A DNA stretch of 64,000 bases, from assembly GCA_964036315.1 (NCBI GenBank), contig OZ038509.1:32864032-32928031 (forward strand), in the 5' to 3' direction. This DNA comes from Acanthosepion esculentum (Eukaryota > Mollusca > Cephalopoda > Sepiida > Sepiidae). Position 1 is the stretch's first letter; every line of letters begins with the position of its first letter. Under the pieces are notes generated by a model. The model was not told the DNA's origin. It ran no database searches and saw nothing but the letters and a program-made list of their open reading frames with translations. The position numbers and the translations under genes are program-made. Below, piece after piece: positions 55,920 to 64,000 of this stretch.

Positions 55920-56304
55920 AGCGGAATATAACATCAATCAGATAAGTGACAAATTACATTTATTTGTATTAATCATAGATAGATAGAAATAAAGTTGTAG
56001 TAGATATATGAATGTTTGTCAGGTGTAAAGGAGAAAGAGAATGAAATAGCCATAGTGTTTTAACATGGAGTGCAGATGAATTTACTCTGTAAGAAAGAAT
56101 GGAAGTAAAATAATGTGACTATGAATCTAATTCGATAGAAACATCACCGATATCAAATGGGCGACAAGTAAATTTTAAAACTGTTAAGGAATAAAGGAAT
56201 TCATATTCAGAAAATCAATGCCGTCGATGTTTCTCTTCTTTCTTTGTTTTTGTCGTCAAATACAACAGTTCTAATGTTACATTAAGACTTTCGATAATAG
56301 CGAG

Positions 56305-56308
<4 letters not shown>
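55920..56308. other. No recognised feature
   Basis: AT-rich DNA. Confidence 0.4.

Positions 56309-56352
<44 letters not shown>
56309..56352. repeat. (TA)n microsatellite
   Basis: About 42 bp TA. Confidence 0.96.
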
Positions 56353-56354
<2 letters not shown>

Positions 56355-56378
56355 AGAATTGGACATAGCCCGACAATT

Positions 56379-56447
56379 TATTTAAAGACATTTATATTAT
56401 GTTTAACGTTCTTATAAAAAGAACGTTAAACATAATATAAATGTCTT

Positions 56448-56453
<6 letters not shown>
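56379..56453. repeat. 35-bp perfect palindrome with 5-nt loop
   Basis: Arms 56379-56413 and 56419-56453 pair without mismatch around ATAAA. The next 50 bp are (TA)n, and another (TA)n lies 27 bp to the left. Confidence 0.96.

Positions 56454-56502
<49 letters not shown>
56450..56502. repeat. (TA)n microsatellite
   Basis: About 50 bp TA continuing from the palindrome's right arm. Confidence 0.96.
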
Positions 56503-56505
<3 letters not shown>

Positions 56506-56584
56506 TAATAAATAAATAAAATGAAAAAGTTACCTCCCTTATACAGTGAAAAAGAAAACAAAGCAAAAACCAAAATATCACATG

Positions 56585-56867
56585 TATTTTGAATTCGAAA
56601 TCTAGAACGCTACATTACGCAATGAAACGAACTGATGAAATGTTTTGAATTTACAGAAATACGTATACACAGACAATTTAACCGCCTGGAGATGATCTCA
56701 GATGAGATTGAAAGTACTTGGGAAAATAAAAATTATTTGAAAGAAAATGTTGGTATTTTTCTTAATCAATTTTCTACAGCTACCATGAAATTAATCTGTG
56801 AACTTGAAAGTATCACAACCAAAATAAATCGACATGATATGTCTGAATTATTTAACCAAACCTGTTT
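56585..56867 (+). repeat. PLE terminal repeat (family of 8.4-9.2 kb)
   Basis: Homologous to 8960-9235: AATCTAGAACGCT, GAAATGTTTTGAATTTACAG, CACAGACAATTTAACC, CTGGAGATGATCTCAGATGA, GATTGAAAGTACTT and TATTTAACCAAACCTGTTTG. It runs into (TA)n at 56868, as the 9.23-kb copy does. The 101-codon frame through it is chance. Confidence 0.8.

Positions 56868-56935
<68 letters not shown>
56868..56935. repeat. (TA)n microsatellite
   Basis: About 65 bp TA at the PLE end. Confidence 0.97.
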
Positions 56936-56937
<2 letters not shown>

Positions 56938-57765
56938 TAAAAGTAAAAAATTTGGGGTCACCACGAATTTCTTTAAAAGACATCTTAAAATGAGATTATT
57001 ATTTTTTTTTTTTAAATAAATGCTAAGATTTTGATAACTACAGTGCATTTGCTTTTATGTTTCAGTCTTTCTCCTCCAGGCTCCTCTTACTACTAAAATG
57101 TTCAAATTTGGATTTGTCTGCCTTGAGTAGGTTTTGGTAAATTATGAATATTTTACATGAGAAACATTATATTTTGTTTTCAACATTAACCATTCTGTAG
57201 ACTTTTTGAAATTACCAACAGGGTTTGTGATTTGTGTCAGGCCAAGGGAATCGTGAAAAAAGAACAATATTATTTGATTTTGCAAAGAAATAATATACAA
57301 TCAGTTTAACTGGAAAAAATCACCTTTCAAAAAGAAAACGATCCAAAATACTTTTCTAATTTATGTTGAAATTACTTTAAGTTAAAGAAAAGGAACAAAA
57401 TTTTGGAAATTTAGACTTGGCTGCTTCAATCTCCTTAGCACTTTCCCATTTAATTAGTATGGGAAGAATTTAATACGAGACTTCGAAGAGAGTACACAAA
57501 GGGTAAGATTGAGCTTTTCAGTGCTTGAACAATGTTGCTTGGGAAGGTCTGCAATCTAATTTTTTTCAAAAAGTGTTGGAAAGAATGCAAATAATTTGTA
57601 AAGTAAAAATTAAGTGGTTTTATTGACGAAAACAAAATACGATACTGTTGTATGAATTTTATCTTAAAATTAAATATTTTTGCGTTTATTTTAAAATAAA
57701 TACAAAAATATTTCATTTCAAGATGTTTTAAAGCAATGCAGTGATCTCTAAACTTTTTAACTGCA
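56936..57765. other. No recognised feature
   Basis: AT-rich DNA with a T13 run near 57000. Confidence 0.4.

Positions 57766-57855
<90 letters not shown>
57766..57855. repeat. (TA)n microsatellite
   Basis: About 88 bp TA. Confidence 0.97.
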
Positions 57856-57857
<2 letters not shown>

Positions 57858-57859
57858 TC

Positions 57860-58520
57860 ACAGGTTACGTTTTTTACTGGGTTGGACCACTTTTGCAATT
57901 AGAAACCCCTTAATTCTTCTAGGCATCGATTCGACAATGTTCTGGAAGCACTCCTTTATTATGGCATCCTGCAATTCTTTTAGATTGGTTAGCTGCCCAT
58001 TCCGGATTTACTCTCCCTTTCCTGCACATCCAAAATGTGATTTATGTGATTGACATTCCGTAACTTTGGAGACAACGTTAAGACCCAAATCCGATTGCTG
58101 CTTTCCATGAACTAATTTTCCAGAATTTACGATCTGTGAAATGCAGCGTTGTCTTGCTGTAAGTAGACGACAGAGGATGAGCGCACTGTAGACATCAATT
58201 GAGGCACACCTCGTCAGCCACAATACCTAGATAGCTTGAAGCATTTAAACAATTTTTATTCGTACCATGAATCCCCAAATATGTCAATAAATTATTCCGC
58301 TTTACACTGACAACAGTATGAACCGTTGATATAAAATCAGGATTGAAGGCAGAATGCATTCACACTTTCATCTTAATAAACGCGAAATTCTATCACTTCC
58401 ATCGGCATGTCGTACACTTCTCAGAGCAGGCAAAGTTTTTCCAGTTTTCTATTGTCCCATTTTTGTGATGCTCAGTTTCTTGTCCTGACAGGAGTAGCAA
58501 CTGGCTTAGGCTTCTGAAAA
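57860..58520 (-). pseudogene. Tc1-like transposase pseudogene
   Basis: Decayed minus-strand gene. From upstream: KPKPVATPVRTRN and KWDNRKLEKLC, then after stops YLQQDNAAFHRSQILENWF-like (second catalytic Asp block; QQDNAAFHRS directly visible). The next blocks are SPKLRNVNHINHILDVQERE (the place of SPDLNPIEH-WD, third acidic residue region, degraded) and a C-terminal EELRGF..KWSNPV stretch. Frameshifts and stops throughout. It adjoins a (TA)n array at its 3' side; terminal repeats not identified. Confidence 0.7.
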
Positions 58521-58689
58521 TCTAACCCATCTGTATTAAGATTCAAATTACTATGCTTTCAAAGATACTCTTTCATATAAATCTATTGTGGGAGGTCAAA
58601 CTGAGACGGGGTCATCGAGTCAATGCGAATTACATGACCCTGTATAGTATGTGCTTAGCCAGGGTTACATACGGTTTTGAATTCATGAT

Positions 58690-58960
58690 TGTCCTTCGTT
58701 TAGACTGGTTACCAACCAAGGCTACTACAATTTACAAATAGTTAGTTTTGAATTAAGAGTTGACTTTTCCTAGACCGGTTGCCACCCAAGGCTATAAGAA
58801 TCAATTTGTTCTGCTATTTAACCCATAGTTTGAGGGGAGAGATATGGATTCATACGTTTCCAAAGGGTATTTGCACGTAAGTAAATGTAACGACTGGAAT
58901 TCGAACTCGGCACATGAATTCCTCAATACGTGCTGCTTATATCCATTATAGTGAGTGGCT
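58690..58960 (-). repeat. tRNA-derived SINE (family 1)
   Basis: The minus strand has ACTATAATGGATATAAGCAG (A-box-like), GTGCCGAGTTCGAATTCC (B box), TTTACTTACGTGCAAATACC and TTTGGAAACGTATGAATCC, then a tail ending near AACCGGTCTAGG. Its head region is also the first unit of the tandem array to the right. Confidence 0.8.
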
Positions 58961-60121
58961 GTGTTAATGTTGCTTTTCTATCAGATTCAACCAATCTATC
59001 CTTCACCGACCGCTGTCCCCCGCCCCCAGAATATAATGACTGCAATTCGAACACTTCTATCCGATTTCTCAATGTGAGCCACTATTCATGACTCCTACAT
59101 CCATTCTAAAATATGATTGATTTACTGTTACCTTTCTATCAGCCTGAAACAATTTGGCCATTCTCACGACATATTTCCTCCACCCACAATATGTAACGAA
59201 TGCATTTCGAACTCGAGTCTCCGATTTCTCAATACGAACCTCTATCCTTTCCTCCTACGTCCATTGTAAGTGATTGTTTTACTATAGGCTTTCTATCAAC
59301 TTGGTCAATTTTCCCCGACCTATTTCCTCCGCCCACAGAATCTAACAAGTGTGTTTCGATCACGGCCCTCCGTTGCCTCTCAGTCTGAGGAGCTACGCGT
59401 GCCTCGCACGTCCATTGTAAAATGTGCTTGTTTTACTGTTGCCTTTCTACAAGATTGAATAAATCTGGCCATTCTCCTCCGGCCAATTTCCCCCGCGCAC
59501 AGAATGTAACGATTGTAAGTCGAATTCATTTCTCCGATTCCTCAGTCGGAGCCGCTATCCGTGATTCCTACATTCATTGTAAAAATGCTTTATATCAGAT
59601 TGACCGAATGTGGCCATTCTCCTACCATCTTTTCCTTCTGCCCACAGAATATAATGACTATAATTCGAACTTGCCTCTTTCATTCTTCAATAGGAGCCGC
59701 TACCCGTGCCTCGTACACCTATTGTAAAATGTGGTTGTTTTACTGTTGTCTTTCTATCAGCTTGAACCAATCTGGCCATTCTCCTTCGTTCTCTTTCCTC
59801 AGCCCACAGAATGTAATGTTTGAAATTCGAACTAGTCTCTCCGATTCCTCATTCCGAGCCGCTATTCGTGCTCCCTACATCCATTGTAAAAGGTTTTACT
59901 GTTGCCTTTTACTAGCTAACCTGAACATTCTACTCCGACCTCTTTCTTCCGCCTGCAGTATATAATGAATGGAATTCGACATCGTCACTCCTTTTCCTCA
60001 ATACCATTCGCTATCCGTAACTTCTACATCCACTGTAAATGTGTTTGTTTTACTTTTGCCTTTCTATCAGCTTGAACTAATCTGGCCTTTCTCATCTGAC
60101 CTCATTCCTCCGCCCACAGAA
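58894..60121 (-). repeat. Tandem array of SINE-head units, eight copies
   Basis: Units start at about 58894, 59040, 59200, 59349, 59512, 59658, 59820 and 59969 (146-163 bp). Each contains, on the minus strand, an (A/G)AGTTCGAATT-type B box, GAGGAATCGGAGA, AC-ATGGATGTAGGAG and CAGATTGGTTCAAGCTGATA. Frames through it (59200-59965) are chance. Divergence between units indicates an old array. Confidence 0.85.
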
Positions 60122-60417
60122 GTTTTCTTTTTCTGACCATCCTCTTTATACCGCTAGTAATGGCTTTGTGTAAAAATCTTCGTAGATTAATAGTTTTTGA
60201 AATACTCAGACTCATCCGCATGGAACGATCGACTCTGCCGCACTCAATGTCATTTAATTACATTTATTTCCTTACTTTTTATTTCATATAAATGAAATTC
60301 AGTGAGCTGCCATGATCATGTTTGGATGTTTATGTACATTAAATTACTACCGCGATTAAAAATTTGCATAAAAGATCATTTGTTCACCTGTACATAATTA
60401 AATGACTAGTGAGTGTA

Positions 60418-61155
60418 TATACGCAGATGACAGATACAGAAAGGAAACTAGATGCACTGATAGAGGAAATAGTAAAGGAAAGGACTAACCACGAGGAAGA
60501 AAGGACTAACCACTTAAGAAGACAGTTTATGCTTGTCTGCAAGAGGAACAATCAAAGAAGCGAAATGCAAATCAGAGATGTCAAAATCATACCGGTATAA
60601 AAATTTATAGTTATGAAAAATGTTGTAACAGTTGATATAAAATGTGACACCGAAATTCGAAGGCACGTTGGAATAGCAAAAGATGATTCTTAAAGGTTAA
60701 AACTGTTAAATTTTGTTAGAAACAAAGACATTTGCAGAACTACTACGTAATATCAATCTTCCTATGACAGGAAATGCTGGACAATCTCTTTACAAATGAA
60801 TACTTAAGCCAACAGAAACGTTGTTCTACAGAAGGATACTGAGAATACCATGGGTGGAATACGGGAACAACGAGGATGCTGTAAGGACAATGGTAATAAA
60901 AATGACTCATTCTTAGAATCAGAAAGAGACAGTTGAAATTTCTTGCACATGTGAGGAAGTGAGTGTGCTTAGAAAATTTGATACTCACAGGATAGACTGA
61001 AGTAAGTGGAAAGCAGCACGTAACCAACCTAACGTCTTTGTGTGAATGGTTGGCAGGACAGGGTCAGGAGAGATAGCAAAAAGACATATTTTACAAAGGA
61101 CAGGAAATTGTAGATCGCCCAAGTTCCAAAGAATCATGGCATATAGAAGAAGTTG
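60418..61155 (+). pseudogene. LINE RT C-terminal tail, copy 7
   Basis: Begins with TDTERKLDALIEEIVKERTN, just downstream of where the YADDT-LIA box would be, then RQFMLVCKRNNQRSEMQIRD, a KCDTEIRRHVGIAKDDS-like block and RRILRIPWVEYGNNEDAVRT. Later blocks are RQLKFLAHVRK, IDRLK-VESST and LCEWLAGQGQERIAKRHILQ, and the usual 3' end. It contains a small internal duplication (GAAAGGACTAACCAC twice, 60478-60510). Dead by stops. Confidence 0.75.
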
Positions 61156-61159
61156 TAGA

Positions 61160-61527
61160 AAAAAAAAAGACACTGATTTTTATGCAATAAAAATTTTAAC
61201 TCTTTAGACAAAATAAAAAAAACAAACTCTTTTATGAGGAACAAAAAAAAATTCATTTTTGGTAGATTCTTCACTGATTTCTTATTTCTTAAACATTCAC
61301 AAATCTCTTTGCATTTTTAGATGACCAATTTGGTAACTTAGTACAAATTTATAATTCCTGATGTCAAAGTTTATGCAAATATTTTTGTTATGTAACAAAC
61401 GACCTTTGTTTTCGTGGCTAAAATATTTTAATTCTTCCTAGTTTATATTTCACTTTAAATATGACATAATATAATTTTAAAAAATATAATGAATCATTTC
61501 TGAACAAAACAAATATGACTCATGATA
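61160..61527. other. No recognised feature
   Basis: A-rich and T-rich DNA between the LINE tail and the mariner-like element. Confidence 0.4.
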
Positions 61528-61529
61528 TA

Positions 61530-62357
61530 CAGTGTGATGAGTAAATTGTCGCTATTTTATATTTTTAATTTCGCACATTCACGTTGTTTTTTTTTGTCGG
61601 CTACTAAGTATAGCAGGGTCAGTTGGGCACACACTGCGAGAAAAAAGAACACTATGGCGCAATTCACTCCTCCAGAAATCTCGAAACGTCATGCTGTAAT
61701 GCTTGGCATTCGTGCCGGAAGCTCCAATACGAGCATTTCAGAGTGTTTGGGCGTCAATCTGAGGACAGTGCAGAGGATTCGGAAAGAGTTGGATATGTTT
61801 AATTACAAAGGTACGACAGATTGGAAACCTCACTCTGGACGAGAAAAGAACTGCCGAATTTGTTATGGCATCAAACTCAACACAAAGGCGCACATCAAGT
61901 GCCTTTAGGAGGTAGAACTGCCCTGGGTCAAGAGGATGGCTACTGAAAGACCCTATATCTGGTAACAGGACTCTGCACTATGTCATGCAAGCAGAAGAAC
62001 CCAGTTATGGCTGTCAGATAATTTCTGCGACCACATTGGCCCTTACATCTGGCCATCTAACTCCCCAAGCTGCAACCCCGTTGATTAGTGTGTGTAGGGG
62101 GCGCATTTGAACGAGTGACCAGCAAAACTCCATGTAAAAGCAAAGATGAACTGAAAGCAATAAAGATGGCAGCATTCACTAACTTAAAGAAGAAGACCGT
62201 TCAGAAGAGTTGCAGGAGATTCCGAAGTCGTCTGGAAGATGTGGCTGAAGCCAATTTTATTTAATAAATTTTCTCCTTATTATTTCAAGATATTTTTGTG
62301 TAATTTTGGTAAATATATCTGTTAAAATGAGATGTCAGTGTTTTTCACCCCCCGCTG
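61530..62357 (+). mobile_element. Mariner-like element, internally deleted (828 bp)
   Basis: TA at 61528-61529 and 62358-62359 flank ends that read CAGTGTGATGAGTAAATTG and, inverted, CAGCGGGGGGTGAAAAAC. The two ends are related but imperfect inverted repeats. Between them lies a shortened transposase gene. No second reading frame. Confidence 0.7.
61654..62265 (+). pseudogene. Mariner-like transposase, middle deleted
   Basis: Start at 61654 (MAQFTPPEISKRHAVMLGIR), then AGSSNTSISECLGVNLRTVQ with RIRKELD: a helix-turn-helix DNA-binding domain. After KGTTDWKPHSGREK the sequence jumps to GIKLNTKAHIKCL, a block from the far side of the catalytic domain, so much of the catalytic region is deleted at about 61855. 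Frameshifted remains follow: LPWVKRMATERPYIW, QDSALCHASRRTQLWLSDNF, then CDHIGPYIWPSNSPSCNPVD (the NSPD-NP-DY catalytic region, altered). Non-autonomous; the upstream Met at 61522 is not the native start. Confidence 0.8.
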
Positions 62358-62539
62358 TATGTGTACACACAAAAACATTTCACCCTGTATGTATACACAC
62401 ACACAAACACATTCTGTGCTACATTCTGTCACACACATAATGCTTTCTTTCCCTTTCCCACACTCACACATATAATTACTACATCCAAGTAGCGATATAA
62501 CATTTCCGGATATTCGTAATAAATATATAGATGCATATT

Positions 62540-62825
62540 TGAGTGTGTATACAGAATCATAAAGAGACAGCTAAAATCACTTGGAAACCTAATGAAGAAA
62601 GAGAACTTGGGGAATGTGACATTCACAAGACGGTACCGAAAGCAAAAGGGCCAGAACGAGCTAGAGTGACACATACCTGATCAACTTATGTGAATGGATA
62701 GTGGGACGAGGGTGAGTGGGGTATATGATAAAAAGGCAAACCTTACTAGCTGCTACAATGGATAGGAAGCTGTGGAGAGTTATGATATCCAATGTCCTGA
62801 TGGGACACAGCATATAGAAAAACAA
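62540..62825 (+). pseudogene. LINE RT C-terminal tail, copy 8
   Basis: RIIKRQLKSLGNLMKKENLG and VTFTRRYRKQKGQNELE-like, LCEWIVGRG, KRQTLLAATMDRKLWRVMIS, then the common end GGGACACAGCATATAGAAA. 5'-truncated at about 62540. Confidence 0.65.
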
Positions 62826-62829
62826 TATA

Positions 62830-63427
62830 ACTATTTACTCAAATTAGCTTATACGGCAAAGTGGGACAGAGATAATCAGGCACACTGCTGTTGTGATCTT
62901 CATCGAGATTAGCTTACCACGCATCGTTCCACAGCCACAAGTCTTTATAGATGTTAATGAATAGTTTCGTTGCCTAGTCCGGTACAAGGCGACAATATAT
63001 CCATTTTCCACCCACCTACAATGCAAATATTAACATAGACATGTTAAGACAATTCTACTTAAAGAACGTTACCCTGAGAGAAAGAACCAGGAAGTCCAAA
63101 TTCCAAAGTATGAGGCTAACAACTTCATAATTATTTACATTTCTATTTCGGTTGTTTGTTAATTCAACTGGTTCAGTTAGTTAATACAAGATTTAGAATA
63201 TAAATTTAAGAGCAAGCTACAAGATTTTCAAAAACATGTCATTTTCAAAAATTTAGGCATGTTTTCTCTATACATATTAAGGTTGCCACCTTGTTGTCGC
63301 GTACATACATCACATAAAATTATTTGTAAGAATTAATTATGAATTGAACGGATATGGCTTTTTATACAGGAGAAAATTTAAAAACTGGCATGAAAACCTT
63401 TTGTAGCTATTATGTCTATTTTGCCCA
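62830..63427. other. No gene recognised
   Basis: Unassigned DNA. A GTTGCCTAGTCCGGTACAAGGC stretch at 62970 faintly recalls the SINE tail. Confidence 0.35.
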
Positions 63428-63670
63428 TCAACTGAGTCTTCCGCAAATGTGACATGAATTCTTAGTACTTAATGACATTCTGTAGTTGATCGGTGCACTG
63501 GTAAGATGACTTCGCATATGACTTAATTTTCCTGTTTTGCTCGTGCAAATCCTACCACAAACATCGCAGATGCGATCACGCCTGCTACTTGTATGGTCTG
63601 GAAGTTCAACATCAAGAACTTTTCGGACACTTATTTTCAACTTTTCTTTTTGCTATCCGAAAGTAATCAT
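63428..63670 (-). pseudogene. C2H2-finger tail, probably of a LINE ORF
   Basis: A minus frame with RRDRICDVCGRICTSKTGKL followed by SHMRSH: C-x2-C-x12-H-x3-H, one classical C2H2 finger. A second CHICG pair near the C-terminus lacks histidines. A single finger of the C-x-x-CGR-C-S..GL-SH-R-H type is known at the C-terminus of many LINE-encoded proteins, whereas host zinc-finger genes have fingers in series with TGEKP linkers, absent here. So a retroelement tail is more likely than a host gene; not certain. Confidence 0.5.
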
Positions 63671-63709
63671 TCCATCATTTTAATTTTCGTATTATCAGTT
63701 AAAAATTGA

Positions 63710-63959
63710 ACCCTCTACCACCCCTTGTCTAGATGAATGGATTTATCGGTAACCTTGGAAACCCTCAAACTATGAATCTTTCCTGTGCCGTTAACAACCG
63801 TAAATTTTAAAAAGTAAGTTACTCCAAAATTCGCTTGATGAGGAAATGGAACTAATGTCTTTGGTTTAATAACAAAATTAAATTCAGGGGCTTTAGCTTC
63901 CATTTCTGAAACATGGTTATCACTGTGTAGCGGTAAAACCATATTTTAAATCTATTAAT

Positions 63960-63962
<3 letters not shown>
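63710..63962. repeat. Dispersed repeat R1, copy b
   Basis: Homologous to 53700-53946. The minus strand is open for 75 codons (63715-63942), including QANFGVTYF and KVTDKSIHLDKGW. The first is preserved and the second partly preserved in the same frame of copy a (QANFGVTYF, KDTDKSNYLDRGG), hinting at a coding origin. Confidence 0.75.

Positions 63963-64000
<38 letters not shown>
63963..64000. repeat. (TA)n microsatellite, cut by window end
   Basis: TA run to the last base. Confidence 0.95.

Noticed and set aside
59200..59965. Overlapping frames of 62-134 codons with similar repeats
   Set aside because: They run through the tandem SINE-head array in different phases; repetition is at DNA level.
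63428..63640. Host C2H2 zinc-finger gene, a family expanded in octopus
   Set aside because: Only one complete finger, no TGEKP-type linker and no finger series; a LINE ORF tail is more likely.

Overview
This window is animal intergenic DNA. It is strongly AT-rich and has long compound microsatellites such as (TA)n joined to (TG)n or (CA)n, (ATCT)n and (AAT)n. Decayed retroelements of several classes are packed between them. I found no convincing host gene. The mixture of Penelope-like elements (PLEs), many 5'-truncated LINEs, tRNA-derived SINEs, Tc1/mariner remnants and a gypsy element suggests a mollusc, most likely an octopus-like cephalopod. That assignment is inference from repeat flavour, not proof.

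Layout. 0-9.3 kb: a PLE reverse transcriptase (RT) fragment (1940-2311, -), Tc1-like scraps, LINE tails, a nested pair of TA-target miniature transposons (7104-7452), a foldback element (7911-8107) and a PLE copy with inverted flanks (8393-9235). 9.8-11.4 kb: a frameshifted transposase-like pseudogene. 11.4-15.6 kb: the best-preserved unit, a Ty3/gypsy-type LTR retrotransposon on the minus strand. It has 287-bp LTRs, a 5-bp target duplication, a primer-binding-site candidate and a polypurine tract, but most of gag is missing and pol is frameshifted. 16.3-18.8 kb: two copies of one PLE family. 19-22.2 kb: microsatellites. 22.2-23.7 kb: a PLE with RT and GIY-YIG nuclease. 24.1-24.9 kb: an LTR-like segment and a 21-bp minisatellite. 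25-26.7 kb: a Tc1 remnant, a PLE terminal module and a LINE tail. 27-28 kb and 38.4-39.2 kb: polypyrimidine tracts.

29.1-34.8 kb is a nest of LINE fragments resembling the restriction-like-endonuclease class. They are joined head to tail at (AAT)n tracts, and one is split by a 490-bp PLE-derived insertion with a 12-bp target duplication. 35.7-35.96 kb: a 5S rRNA-like sequence abutting a tRNA-like SINE. 36-63 kb: more copies of one LINE C-terminal region (eight in the window), SINEs, hairpins, a Tc1-like transposase remnant (57.9-58.5 kb), an eight-unit tandem array built from a SINE head (58.9-60.1 kb), an internally deleted mariner-like element with flanking TA (61.53-62.36 kb) and a zinc-finger-bearing tail near 63.5 kb.

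The most interesting pattern concerns the PLEs. One PLE family seems to carry a non-coding terminal module that combines a tRNA-like region (A/B-box-like) with a hammerhead-core-like motif (CTGANGA, stem, GAAA). The module directly follows a GIY-YIG coding remnant at 29.87-30.56 kb and also occurs alone as a mobile unit at 33.99-34.48 kb. Similar CTGANGA/GAAA motifs recur at other element ends here, and several PLE ends abut (TA)n arrays. All similarity statements are from reading and memory; no search or folding program was run.
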